Positions 1 through 9,779 of a stretch of 64,000 nucleotides of DNA are shown piece after piece. The position numbers were made by a program, and so were the translations under genes. Numbering within the stretch: the stretch's first letter is position 1; each line of letters begins with the position of its first letter. The stretch is from the NCBI RefSeq assembly GCF_910594005.1, contig NC_057826.1, positions 84,255,163 through 84,319,162 of the forward strand, in the 5' to 3' direction. A model generated the notes under the pieces. That model was not told the origin of the DNA. It did no database searches and saw only the letters and a list, made by a program, of their open reading frames with translations. Source of the DNA: Cervus elaphus (taxonomy: Eukaryota > Chordata > Mammalia > Artiodactyla > Cervidae).

Positions 1-378
1 GATTCTTCTTCTCTTGCCAACACAGCCCTGCACTGATGAAAGGGCTGACTCTCCTATTATCCTGTGTGTCTATGGAGAGTAGAAGAGTGCCTCCACTTTC
101 TCTGCATCTCTGTCACCTAGCGCAGGGCCTGCTACCTTGCCAACATGTAATACATACTTACTGAAGGTGTTCTATGCACACCTGGCCTTTAGTAGCTCCC
201 TGCCTACCCACCATTCCCCTTCCAGAAGCGTCACTCTTGCAGGGCTGGACCAAGTCTTGCACTGGCTTGTCTCCTCCATCGTGCTCCCTATTTCCTGGGG
301 GTGGAGGTCTAACAGAGTACCCAGGTGCTGCACCCCACCACCTGGGACACCTCTTGGCTCCTCGGGCCCCCTTTGTAC

Positions 379-561
379 CTTGGAAGGGAGGAGATTGACT
401 TCCACGATGTTCAGGGCCGCCATGCGGGACGCTGCCAGGCTGATGGTTTTCTCCAGGAAGAACAACGTGCCAGGGACCAGCAGCCACTTCCAGAAGTTGG
501 GCCCATGCAGGATGAGCAGGAGCCACATGGGGAGGTAGGACAGATGGGTCCAGTAGAACAC
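379..561 (-). CDS. NOX5: NOX5 exon 7 of those seen (heme-binding helix V)
   Basis: A 183-bp, 61-codon exon between acceptor CACAG (566-562) and donor GTACAA (378-373), phase 0 at both ends. It begins VFYWTHLSYLPMWLLL and ends VEVNLLPSK. The histidines in WTHLSY and ILHGPNFW are 13 residues apart, matching the second pair of heme ligands of the NOX family. The segment LLVPGTLFFLEKTISL is the next membrane helix. In NOX5 the following exons encode the FAD- and NADPH-binding dehydrogenase half; these would lie left of position 1 and are not in the window. I saw no further exon between 1 and 378. Confidence 0.95.
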
Positions 562-1224
562 CTGTGGGAGATGGGGGAGTAAAATGTCAAGGCACAGGGG
601 TGGGACAGAGCCAAGGTTCACAGTCATCCTCAAAGCCAGGACTATGCCCAGAGCTTTGGCCATACACACCCTCTCCTGGGAACAGGCTTGGGTAGAGATT
701 GGGGGTGGGAAGCTCTGTTGCCTCTTTGTTCTGAGGGCCTGGCTCAGAGAGTCTGTAAGTGAAGATTCTTGGCACCAGTGACCAACACCTGGAACATCTG
801 CCTGGGCGTGTTCTGGGCCGGGTGGACTGCCCCCTCTGATGGGCTCATCAGCACCAGTGTCCCGACCCACTGACCCTTTCTCGGGGGGAAGGAAGGAAAG
901 AGAGCAATGATGTTCTGGCAGCGGAGAAGAAAGAGCAAAGCCCCGAGTTTTAACACCTGCTCGGCTACTAGCTCTGTGGCCTGGGTCTGATAAGTTACTT
1001 CTATGAGTCAGATTCCTCATGGGTCAAGTGAGGATGCTGATTATGACCTCAAAGGGTCATTGTTGGCTCAGAGTAGGTGACTGTATATACATATATGTCT
1101 GTTTCTGCTACGACCAGATCAGTCCAGGGGACACAATCTCCAAACTAGATCCTTCAGGACCTTTTATATCTCCAGGAGGCTAGAGAGAGGGAAGCAAAGC
1201 TAGACCTAACACCTGTAGAGCGCC

Positions 1225-1560
1225 CACATGCTAGGTGTGTATAGTTATTGACTTCACCTGTATTATCTCATTTAATTTCTAAAATAACTCCAAAGGTAGA
1301 GAATTACAGCTCTGCTTTATAAATGACAGCAGTGGAATGATCAATAAGGAGTGGGGTGGGGATTAGAACTCTCAAGAGCTTGTTTCTTGCCCTCTTTGTG
1401 CCGTCTTGAGCCTAGTTTAATCCTATTAGAGCAAGAGGATAAGCCAGCAAAAAAGGTAGAATCTTCTAGAGCAGAACATTTTCACTCGCCAGACACAAAT
1501 CACAGTTCAGTGGCAGAACCCAAGTCACATGTCCATAGTATGCAAACCACCTGGAACTTC
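1225..1560 (-). repeat. MIR-like SINE remnant
   Basis: Diverged copy with recognisable core features: a TATTATCTCATTTAAT stretch, an imperfect gap over the usual count of bases, then a low-similarity CACAGTTCAGTGGCAGAACC part. Orientation and ends are approximate. Confidence 0.5.
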
Positions 1561-1651
1561 CTGGGCTCTGGAGTAAGCTGGAGGGGGCACAGCATGAAAT
1601 GAAGGTGGGTGACTCACTTTGCTGAACAATAGAAACCAATTATACTTCAAT

Positions 1652-3071
1652 GATTTGGAAAACTTATTATTCCAATAATTTGGAAAACTGCACACAAATT
1701 TGGAAAACTCAGTAGTGTCAACAGGACTGGAAAAGGTCAGTTTTTATTCCAATCCCTAAGAAAGGCAATCCCAAAGAATGCCCAAACTACCGCACAATTG
1801 TACTCATCTCACACGCTAGTAAAGTAATGCTCAAAATTCTTCAAGCCAGGCTTCAGCAATACGTGAACCGAGAACTTCCAGATGTTCAAGCTGGTTTTAG
1901 AAAAGGCAGAGGAACCAGAGATCAAATTGCCAATATCCGTTGGATCATCGAAAAACCAAGACAGTTACAGAAAAACATCTATTTCTTCTTGATTGACTAC
2001 ACCAAAACCTTTGACTGTGTGGATCACAATAAACTGTGGAAAATTCTGAAAGAGATGGGAATAACAGACCAGCTGACCTGCCTCTTGAGAAACCTGTATG
2101 CAGGTCAGGAAGCAACAGTTAGAACTGGACATGGAACAACAGACTGGTTCCAAATAGGAAAAGGAGTACGTCAAGGCTGTATATTGTCACCCTGCTTATT
2201 TAACTTATATGCAGAGTACATCATGAGAAACGCTGGGCTGGAAGAAGCACAAGCTGGAATCAAGATTGCAGGGAGAAATATCAATAACCTCAGATATGCA
2301 GATGACATCTCCCTTATGGCAGAAAGTGAAAAGGAACTAAAAAGCCTCTTGATGAAAGTGAAAGAGAAGAGTGAAAATGTTGGCTTAAAGCTTAAAATTC
2401 AGAAAACTAAGATCATGGTATCTGGTCCCATCACCTCATGGGAAATAGATGGGGAGACAGTGGAAACAGTGTCAGACTTTATTTTTGGGGGCTCCAGAGT
2501 CACTGCAGATGGTGACTGCAGCCATGAAATTAAAAGACGCTTGCTCCTTGGAAGGAAAGTTATGACCAACCTAGATAGCATATTAAAAAGCAGAGACATT
2601 ACTTTGACAACAAAGGTCTGTCTAGTCAAGTCTATGGTTTTTCCAGTGGTCATGTATGGATGTCAGAGTTGGGACTGTGAAGAAAGCTGAGCACTGAAAA
2701 ATTGATGCTTTGGAACTGTGGTGTTGGAGAAGACTCTTCAGAGTCCCTTGGACTGCAAGGAGATCCAACTAGTCCATCCTAAAGGAGATAAGTCCTGGGT
2801 GTTCATTGGAAGGACTGATGCTGAAGCTGAAACTCCAGTGCTTTGGCCACCTCATGCAAAGAGTTGACTCATTGGAAAAGACCCTGATGCTGGGAGGGAT
2901 TGGGGGCAGGAGGAGGAGGGGACAACAGAGGATGAGATGGCTGGATGGCATCACTGACTCGATGGGCATGAGTTTGAGTAAACTCCGGGAGTTTGTGATG
3001 GACAGGGAGGCCTGGTGTGCTGCGATTCATGGGGCTGCAAAGAGTAGGACACAACTGAGCAACTGAACTGA
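1652..3071 (+). mobile_element. BovB (RTE) LINE, 5'-truncated
   Basis: Encodes the reverse transcriptase part of BovB, with an open stretch 1827-2690 that includes RKGRGTRDQIANIRWIIE, motif A (FLIDYTKTFDCVDHNKL), the GVRQGCILSP box and the catalytic YADD in NNLRYADDISLMAE. After 2690 the frame is broken by a stop, and the remaining part (GRRRRGQQRMRWLDGITDS, 2806-3066) is in another frame. The 3' end has the usual CACAACTGAGCAACTGAACTGA. The 5' flank carries several copies of TTTGGAAAAC, and flanks ATACTTCAATGA and ATACTCCAACAA look like an imperfect target-site duplication inside an older L1 tail. Not functional: truncated and frameshifted. Confidence 0.92.
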
Positions 3072-3160
3072 TACTCCAACAAAAATTAATTTTTTAAAAA
3101 AAGGAAGAAATGAAGGTGGGAGCCCAAGATAGGCCAGGCAAAGGGGAAAGGCTGGGGCAC

Positions 3161-3339
3161 CTCAAAGTGGCCTCTCCTGCGGACACAGGAGCTGGAGCAG
3201 GCGAACATGAGGAGCAGCAGCAGGAGCAGAGCCACGCCGGTCGGGGAAGCCAAGCCGTGAACCCAGCCGATGCCAGGTCTCGTGGTGAGCAGGAGTTCCC
3301 AAAACCGGAAGGGGCTGGCCTCAGACTGAGCCTGGAGCG
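3161..3339 (-). CDS. NOX5: NOX5 exon 6 of those seen (membrane segment)
   Basis: The acceptor CTCCAG and a donor GTGCCC bound 179 bp, starting with two bases that complete an Ala codon (human has Val) and ending in phase 0 at GHFE. It encodes LQAQSEASPFRFWELL, then TTRPGIGWVHG, then a leucine-rich transmembrane helix GVALLLLLLLMFACSSSC and the basic loop VRRRGHFE. The translation matches NOX5 almost residue for residue. A BovB LINE ends about 90 bp downstream of the donor (at about 3071), inside the intron that follows. Confidence 0.95.
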
Positions 3340-3515
3340 CTGGAGACGAGCACAAGACAAGATCGGCCCACTGCGCCTTCCAGTTGGGGTTCCCACTTCT
3401 CCCCATCCAGCTTATCCAGGACACCCTTCTCCGCCCACCGGGACACGGGAGCGGGATAAATTAGTGGTTTGTGGAAAGCCCAGATCCCCACCCCACCCCA
3501 GCCCAGCCTACTCAC

Positions 3516-3669
3516 CGAAGTTCACCACATGGGCCACGGTGTGCACCAGCGAGAGCCCGACCACCACGTAGCCCATAAGCTGGTGGAACTGGATGTTGTG
3601 GTCCAGCGGCAGGACCTGAGCCAGCCACGTGGCCCGCAGCCACGTGAGGCAGCGCCTGAGCATCAGCAC
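3516..3669 (-). CDS. NOX5: NOX5 exon 5 of those seen (heme-binding helix III)
   Basis: Bounded by acceptor CAG (3672-3670) and donor GTGAGT (3515-3510), this exon encodes 51 residues plus one base, VLMLRRCLTWLRATWL to VAHVVNF. It contains two histidines 14 residues apart, in FHQLMGY and GLSLVHTVAH. These fit the first pair of heme ligands in the gp91phox-type ferric reductase fold, where two b-type hemes are held by paired histidines on two helices. The exon joins in frame with its neighbours and has no damaged residue that I can see. Confidence 0.95.
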
Positions 3670-3776
3670 CTGGCCAAGCAAAGCGGTAGACAGCCCATCT
3701 GGCTCGCTCTCTAACCTGGCCGCCCCTTCGCAGCAGGTGTCTCCCTGCCTCCCGCTGAGATGGCTGTGCTTACCAA

Positions 3777-3834
3777 TGGGCGGGGCTGTGTGGGCGGGGC
3801 TTGGTGGGTGGGGCTGGAGGGTGGGCGGGGCTAG
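3777..3834 (+). repeat. GGGCGGGGC-type short tandem repeat in NOX5 intron
   Basis: Imperfect tandem units of GGGCGGGGCT or GGGTGGGGCT lie about 110 bp upstream (gene sense) of exon 3516-3669. They look like Sp1 GC boxes, and the + strand has many G-runs of three or four that could form a G-quadruplex. Function is unknown. Confidence 0.75.
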
Positions 3835-4769
3835 GGGACATCACCATGTCCCCTGCCTCAAGTATTCCATTGCTGCCTCGATCCATAGCTGGGGTCCCAA
3901 AGTAGGACCTCCAGAACTGGGCAGGGAAGAGAAAATCTTACAGAATGTTTGTATTCCTTTTATCTCAACACGTGGGAAACACATAAGCTTCTACTAATAT
4001 TTAGGCTCTGTGTAGACACAGAGCCCTCATTGAGTCATAGGTCAGACAGGCACCATGTTCCATGTAGTTCTTGAGATGTCCTGAGGGGAGACGGCACTTT
4101 TTAAGGGGCTTATGGCGAGGGCCCTCTCCCTTACTCATTTGCTTTAATTTATGCCTGTCCTATTGTGTGAATTTGTGGATTGCATTAACTGCTTTTAACT
4201 TAAGCAAGCTTAACTACCCCTCAGAAAGGACATGTAGCTTAAAAAGATTCCCTACAGAGAAAATGCAGATTGAAAATAATGTTAATAAGGCAAGAGCAAG
4301 TGACCACGAAAATGAGTCATGTGTCTCCCACTCCTGGTGTGAATTCTTTGAGGCCAGTTATGAGGTTAAAAATAAAACTCCTCTAGTAAGAAACTGATAG
4401 TGTCAAAAGGAGTATTTGAACTAGAGATGTACATCTCTGATCATTAAAGATGAATCTTGACTTATAGTTATATTGTGCCTAAACCTATTGGCTAACAGTA
4501 ACAGGGCATGCATATAAGTAAGTGAGCATATATTGGGTAATTGGGAGGGGGTTTTTGTTTTTTGTTTATTTTGTTGTGTTTTGTTTCATTCCAGTTGTAG
4601 AAGTGTATTATCAAATACACTTGGAGACCTCAGGCTCTGGTCCAGAGGATCACATTCTGGCATTCAAGGCCTCTTGAAGTATTCTCTTTCTGGCTGGAGC
4701 CCTCACAGGAGCTAGCCCAACCTCGTCTGGGTCCACCATAGGGTAATTGTGAGGGTCAATAACCCTATG

Positions 4770-4890
4770 GAAAGTGGTTAGCACTGTGACTGGTACATAG
4801 CAAGCACACAAAAATGCGAGCTGTATTATTTACCTGCTGTGTGACGACAGACAACTCACTGCCCCTCTCTGAGCCTTAGTCCCCCCACTG
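4770..4890 (+). repeat. MIR-like remnants
   Basis: Holds GTTAGCACTGTGACTGGTAC and then CTGCTGTGTGACGACAGACA followed by CTCTCTGAGCCTTAG, the familiar 3' and core parts of MIR. Short and diverged. Confidence 0.55.
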
Positions 4891-5026
4891 AGTGTCGGCC
4901 CAGTGGATTTCTAAGGTGCCATCCTGCGCTGCCAATGCAGGTGTCCATGCGTGGGTCATTTAGTCTAAGAGGAGCCTACATCAGTCCCCCTGCCCGCTTC
5001 CCTGCGTTGTGCCCACAGAGCCCTAC

Positions 5027-5261
5027 CGCGATGAAGCTGCAGTCAAAGTTGAGGCACTGGCCGCAGCCCTTGGCCACCATGACGCTGGCTCCGAAGGCCC
5101 GGTAGGCACTAGCTGCCAGGGCAAACAGCAGCACGTGGAGGCCCACGAAGGCAGCCAGGCAGAGCGCGTGGCTGCGGTGGTTGTGCCAGTAGGCAGAGGT
5201 CAGCGGGCGAGGTGGGCGCTGGTGTCGCGGGGGAGCAGGGGGCGTTAGCCAGCGAGCAGCG
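5027..5261 (-). CDS. NOX5: NOX5 exon 4 of those seen (linker and first membrane segment)
   Basis: The acceptor TTACAG at 5267-5262 and donor GTAGGG at 5026-5021 bound 235 bp, ending in phase 0. The first part (SAARWLTPPAP and following) is a Pro/Arg-rich linker between the calcium domain and the membrane domain, more divergent from human than the rest. It is followed by AYWHNHRSHALCLAAFV and a hydrophobic segment LHVLLFALAASAY, the first transmembrane helix, then GASVMVAKGCGQCLNFDC, a signature stretch of NOX5. The basic linker is typical of the family and has been linked to membrane lipid binding. The exon ends inside SFIA, with V supplied by the next exon. Confidence 0.94.
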
Positions 5262-5394
5262 CTGTAAGAGAGGACTCCACTCAGAGGGGCGCGGTGCGGC
5301 GGGGACCACCGGGGTGGGAGCCTGGAGGCGCACTCCCTCTGCAGCCACTAACTCTTGGGAGCCTTGGGGCAAACAGGCCGGCTTCCTTTTACAT

Positions 5395-5460
5395 CAGGAA
5401 AGGGAGGTCAAGTGACTTGCTTACAGTCACACAGCTAGGTAGAACTGGCATCAATCTCCT
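5395..5460 (-). repeat. MIR-like remnant
   Basis: GAGGTCAAGTGACTTGCTTA followed by CAGTCACACAGCTAGGTAGA is the conserved MIR core on the minus strand. Confidence 0.6.
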
Positions 5461-6249
5461 GTCTGTCTGATACCATACCCACGAGTTGTTTTTTTTTTTT
5501 TTTTAACTACCTTGAGTGGGGAGACAATCATAATGGATGGAAGAATCTGAGAAATTTTTGAAGTTAATACACAAAAAGAATGAAGTACAAAAGTGGCACT
5601 ATTCAGAACTTGGAGTCAGATAAACTTAGGTCTGCTGTTACACCCTGTTTATACTATTTTCTCCACAGTGCCTGTCAAATTTGTACTTGTCTAGTGTATG
5701 TACTTGTTTATTGGTATAAAATACCTGTGTCTCAGCCTGGAATGCAGCCCGAGCAGAGCTCTGCCATTACTGAGAACAAGGTGTGGTACAGAGTAGCTGC
5801 TCAAACAAGTTGAATAAATAAATGTCTTTGCTAAGTATTTGTGTGCACCTAGGTGTGTTACTTCAGGTGAAATAGTTTTAATGTCTTTTTGTTACTTCAT
5901 TCTTTGTGTAACTTCAATTTCCTTTTCCATGTTATGCAATGATATACTTGTAAAAATGCCCAGCACATAACTGGTGCTTAATATTGAGTTGATTCTTAAG
6001 GAACCCTGTAGAAAATGCACGCATGACAACAGCTGCCCTGCAGAGGGCAGGACAGACATTTGGCCCCAAGAGAAAGTGGGCAGAGGAGCTAAGCTGGGCC
6101 AGGGAGGGAACCCGAGGGGCTGGGCTGGGGGGGGACGACCGGGGCGGGGCAGGGCCAAGCCGAGGGACCCTCCTTGTGCTCAGGCCACACTTCGCACCTG
6201 GACTCTGATCCCGGAATGGGCTGTGTGGCTGCACCAGCCAGGGCGGTAC

Positions 6250-6460
6250 CTGATGGTCAGGTTCTCCATGACCTCGGGGACGCGCTGCAGCTCGTCTCGG
6301 AGCTCCTCGAAGGTGATGGTGCCGCTGCAGTCCTTGTCGGCCGACTCGAAGAGCGCCAGCGCCAGCTGGTCCAGCTTCTCCTGGGGCAGCGAGATGGCGC
6401 TCTCGTGCAGGCACGCCTGCAGCACGGTGCGCAGCTCGTCGGGGTCGACGGAGCCGCTGC
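6250..6460 (-). CDS. NOX5: NOX5 exon 3 of those seen (EF-hands 3 and 4)
   Basis: The exon starts GC after an acceptor (CAG), completing a glycine codon with the last base of the previous exon to give DVDGSGSVDPDE, a good EF-hand 3 loop. It continues through LRTVLQACLHESAISL to a fourth EF-hand loop, DKDCSGTITFEE, with acidic or polar ligands at the expected positions and Glu at 12, and ends ELQRVPEVMENLTI plus two bases. The donor is GTACCG at 6249-6244. The exon is 211 bp and GC-rich with many CpGs. Together these EF-hands form the calcium sensor that folds back on the dehydrogenase domain in NOX5. The antisense strand also reads open here, but that is a by-product of base composition. Confidence 0.95.
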
Positions 6461-7042
6461 CTGTTTCAGGCGAAGATGAGGCCTAGTGGGGACCTGCACC
6501 CACCTCCCTCCCACCTCACTCTGTACTTGCAAACTCCCCCTGCCTTGCACAACCATTGCATCGTGGGGTTAACTTCCTGTTCGTTCAGGTTTCTGCCAAC
6601 CTGATGTCTTTAGGAGTAAACACCAGGCAATCAAAGGACATATGGCACCTCCAACTCACAAACCTTCCATGGCTCCCTACTGCCGGGCTCAGCAGAGGCA
6701 AACACCTTCCCAAGCATGGAGAATCTTTGGCCTCAGTGCATGCCTTCCTCTAGAATCTGCAGCCTCCTCTCTAAGCACCACTCAACTTCCAAGACCATCT
6801 GCCCAGAAGATACACTTGCTTACTTAATCTCTAAGGAGCTATGTGCCCAGAGCCCCAGTTATTCAGAGGCAAATTGTATATGAGGTGGTGGTGAAGAGGT
6901 TTCTGTTTGTTCCCCAAATTGTAGCAGACTCTGCTCATCCATCCATGTTGTCCTGAGAGGCCACAGCTGGTCCCTCAAGTGCAGGGTTGTGACCTTATGA
7001 GAACATGAGTGGCTAAGAGTGATGTGAAAAGGAAGCCAAAAC

Positions 7043-7230
7043 TACAGTTGACCCTCAGTACAGACGGGTTCCTCATCTACAAATTCGATCACAGTTGGTT
7101 GAATCTGTGGATGGATGAACCCACAGATATCAAGGGTTGACTGTATGTCTACATTTTATATAAAGGACTTGAGCGTCCATGGGTTTGGGTATCCACAGGG
7201 ATCCTGGAACTAACTGGAGAAACAACTGTA
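7043..7230. mobile_element. Short DNA-transposon (MITE-like) remnant
   Basis: TACAGTTGACCCT at 7043 is matched in inverted form by AGGGTTGACTGTA at 7133-7145, giving terminal inverted repeats around about 100 bp. A further diverged part ends AACAACTGTA at 7230. I cannot name the family; a Tigger-related MITE is the best guess. Confidence 0.5.
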
Positions 7231-7877
7231 TCAAGTGAGATGGGATCTGAGGCTTTTTTTTTTTTCTGTATGTATTTTCATTCTTCATAAGTAGTAGGAC
7301 CCTTGATTAGAAATTTCTTGACTTATTTCGGATATAGACACACATGAGGTAGCAATATGCCCCTGACAAATTCTAAGGGATGAGGGTGTGAACCAGGCCC
7401 TGAGATACATTATTAATCTTGGACACATTCAGAAGGTGATCTGTGATTATGCCCCAAAGGCACTGCAAACTCCCACTAAAAATGCAAAGGAAGGAGCAGT
7501 TACTTCACAAATAAATCCAGGGACCAGGTTCTTAAAACCTGGAAAGAGGGAGCCCCCCCAACCTCAAGACCAATTATTGCACAGGATGGGTTGAAGCCTT
7601 CCCTATCTGATCCAAAAAGGCTATGGATGTGTGTAAGTCTCTTTCAAAAGAAATAATTCCTTGATTTGGACTTCCAAAGTCCTTCCAAAGTGATAACAGG
7701 CCCTTTTCCATAGCCAAAATCACACAGGAGCTAGAGAAACCCCATAGGCTAGAGGGCCGTGCCCAGGAGCACAACAGCAGCTGGAGACATTAGCCCAGTG
7801 CTGGGCAGTCACTGAGACAGCCCGTTCCCTTTGTCCCTCCCTCGGAGTCCTCCTCCCATCCCACCAAGGATGCTTAC

Positions 7878-8028
7878 CGTCGACGTCATACACCTGGAAG
7901 AGGAATTTGAGTTTGTCCATGGGGCTGCCGTGGATGAGCAGGGTCAGTGCCTCCTGCAGCTCCTGAAGTGTGATGGTGCCACTTCCATCCGAGTCAAACA
8001 GGACAAAGAATCTCTCAGCAAAGAAAGA
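7878..8028 (-). CDS. NOX5: NOX5 exon 2 of those seen (EF-hand 2, start of EF-hand 3)
   Basis: This exon encodes 50 residues plus one base, from SFFAERFFVLFD to FLFQVYDVD. The acceptor CAG abuts at 8031-8029 and the donor GTAAGC at 7877-7872. It holds a canonical 12-residue EF-hand loop, DSDGSGTITLQE, with Asp at positions 1 and 3, Ser at 5 and Glu at 12. The next loop begins with DVD at the very end and is completed by the following exon, so EF-hand 3 is split by a phase-1 intron. The intervening intron to the first exon is about 1.6 kb. Conservation with human NOX5 is very high here, including the stretch LTLLIHGSPMDKLKF, which makes the assignment secure. Confidence 0.95.
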
Positions 8029-9655
8029 CTGTGGCCAGAGGAGGACAGGAGATGGGTACAAACGTGGCCATGGAGCCTGGGCTTTGAATTCATTCACTCT
8101 GTGTGTGTGTCTGTGTGTGTGTACACATGCCATGGGGTGGTGGGATTCAGGGAGGACTCAAGTGACTGAAAATAGCCTGTGATCTGCCCAATGAAGCCAC
8201 ACCAGGGGACAGTGTCCATGGCCCATCCTGTCAGCTGAGAACAACTTTGGGCTCTGGTAGGAGAACTGTTCAGATCCCTGTAGCGAGGATAGGCTTGTGA
8301 ATGGGTCCTGGGCTCCCTTCTGGCTCTTGGGCCTGGTAATTTCCATAGGCTCTCTGTCTCCATAACCCACCACTCTCATCAGCCTTGCAGTCCAGACCTC
8401 TGGTGGCCCCTTACTCAACTTGGGACAAAGGTCAGATTGAGCGTCCCCCTGCAGGCTCCTCCCAGGTCCTGTCTTTTTCCCCTTCGGGTGACCTCAAGCG
8501 ACAGTGAAGCCAGGAAGGACTTCTAAAGAAGGTGCCACTTGAATACCTGTGTCTTTGCCTTGTTGTTTGGGCTGCCTAGAGCCTACAATTAAGTGCTCCT
8601 AATGTAGAGTCGCTCTTAACAGCACTTGTTCTCAGGTGCTCGTGCACTCACTCCATCCATCATTCAACAATTCTTTCATTCAAGAATCGTATCTGCACAA
8701 GCCCCTGCTTGCCAGGCAGGTCTTGTGTTAGGCACTGGAAACACAGAAATTAAGAAGACAGGCTGGGTCAGTGTCACAGATGTGCCAGGCCGAGATCTAC
8801 TCCTTGAGGCAGGGCGAGGAGCCTGAGGGCTTTAGTGTCTGATCTAAGTTCACAAGCACGAGGTCCACTGTGGGCAGTCAGCCCTGCTTCGGCCTCACTC
8901 TTTTTCACCTGGGTCCCTTTAGTAATGCCTTTATCACTCTCCTAATATTACTCTACCATCCCGAATGGCCTTCATCTTAAGATATCTTATAGCCCCAATT
9001 AGGCAGAAGGCCTTTTTTCCCTTCCCCATATTGACTATGAAAGGAGACAATGTTCAGAGTTCAAACAGTGTTTAGAGTGCCCCTGGTACCAGCAAGTGAG
9101 GAGTCCTCCCATCCAAACAGGGGCATTCAAATGCTCCTTGTCTCACTCCCATCAAGGATACAGGCCACCACGAGAGGCCATCCCCGAGGACACCTGCGGA
9201 GAGGTTGGCATTTGCAGGCTCACCCCACCCTCCTCTCTGCTAATGTCTCCACTTTTTGTCAGGCACGCAGGCTGTTATGGGGATGGGCAGAGGACCTATG
9301 ACACCGAGAGAGAGGACTGGGGATGGAGTGGCAGTGCAAACAGGCCTTTAATGGGTACAAACCACGGAAAAATTTGGTTTTTTGGCAGGAAACTTAAGTC
9401 TTGGCATCACCTCTGCCCATGAGGCTGGCAGTAAATGTAAGGTCAATAATATTTCTTAAGATTTGACAAGCTACTGATTTCCAACTTCATGTGTTGTTTG
9501 AAAGATCCCAGGAGGCCATGGCTACCACCATGGATGGAAGGGCCCCAGTAGCAGAGACTTTTCCCTCCTTGTGAGGTACTGTGTCCTGGAAACCAGATTG
9601 CTCCTCCTCTACAAAATATAAGCACAGGGTCCCCACTTCTGGAGCAGACACTTGC
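8029..9655 (-). other. NOX5: NOX5 GC-AG intron, otherwise unremarkable
   Basis: Apart from the short TG repeat I recognise no young transposon here. The sequence is unique or holds repeats too old to name by eye. Confidence 0.6.
8098..8129. repeat. Interrupted (TG)n microsatellite in NOX5 intron
   Basis: CTGTGTGTGTGTCTGTGTGT followed by GTGTACACA. Imperfect, within the intron between exons 7878-8028 and 9656-9779. Confidence 0.85.
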
Positions 9656-9658
9656 CTC
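9648..9658 (-). promoter_or_regulatory. NOX5: GC-type 5' splice site of the first NOX5 intron
   Basis: Read on the minus strand the junction is AAAGAG|GCAAGTGT. The protein demands the break exactly here, because KE is followed by SFFAER from the next exon, whose acceptor CAG is clear at 8031-8029. The donor is therefore GC, with an otherwise perfect match to the AG|GCAAGT consensus seen at natural GC-AG introns. No alternative GT nearby keeps the frame and the protein sequence. Confidence 0.85.
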
Positions 9659-9779
9659 TTTCACCTGCAGGGCTTTTTTGAAGTCTTGCAGGTTGATCTC
9701 CCCATCGTTTCCCGCAATAGTCTTAAACTGGTGCGTCACCCACTGAAGCCACTTGGCGTCCTCCTCGGCAGTCATGGTG
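9656..9779 (-). CDS. NOX5: NOX5, first coding exon seen (start codon, EF-hand 1)
   Basis: NOX5 is a membrane NADPH oxidase that makes superoxide and is switched on by calcium binding to its N-terminal EF-hands. This exon gives 40 codons from the ATG at 9775-9773 (minus strand), beginning MTAEEDAKWLQWV and ending ALQVKE, closely matching the NOX5 N-terminus as I know it. The loop around AGNDGEINLQDF is the degenerate first EF-hand. The exon is preceded by a pyrimidine-rich acceptor (CAG at 9782-9780), leaving four bases before the ATG, so a further upstream exon is expected; I could not find it. An in-frame ATG five codons upstream lies across that acceptor and is probably intronic. The 3' donor reads AG|GCAAGT, a GC donor. 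Reading phase at the exon end is 0. Confidence 0.93.

Larger units (their letters stand above)
562..3160 (-). other. NOX5: NOX5 intron holding MIR, L1 tail and BovB
   Basis: Intron between the last two exons in view. It holds unique sequence to about 1224, a degraded MIR (about 1225-1560), a short L1 3'-tail remnant at about 1605-1651 and a 5'-truncated BovB (about 1652-3071) antisense to the gene, leaving 90 bp of intron before exon 3161-3339. Confidence 0.8.

Noticed and set aside
172..1020. 282-codon open frame on the - strand treated as a single gene
   Set aside because: Only 379-561 is real NOX5 exon; the rest is intron read-through beyond clear splice sites.
3110..3571. 153-codon open frame on the + strand
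   Set aside because: Antisense of NOX5 exon 3161-3339 and the adjacent intron.
5974..6486. 170-codon open frame on the + strand
   Set aside because: It is the antisense of NOX5 exon 6250-6460 and its flanks, kept open by high GC. It has no domain of its own.
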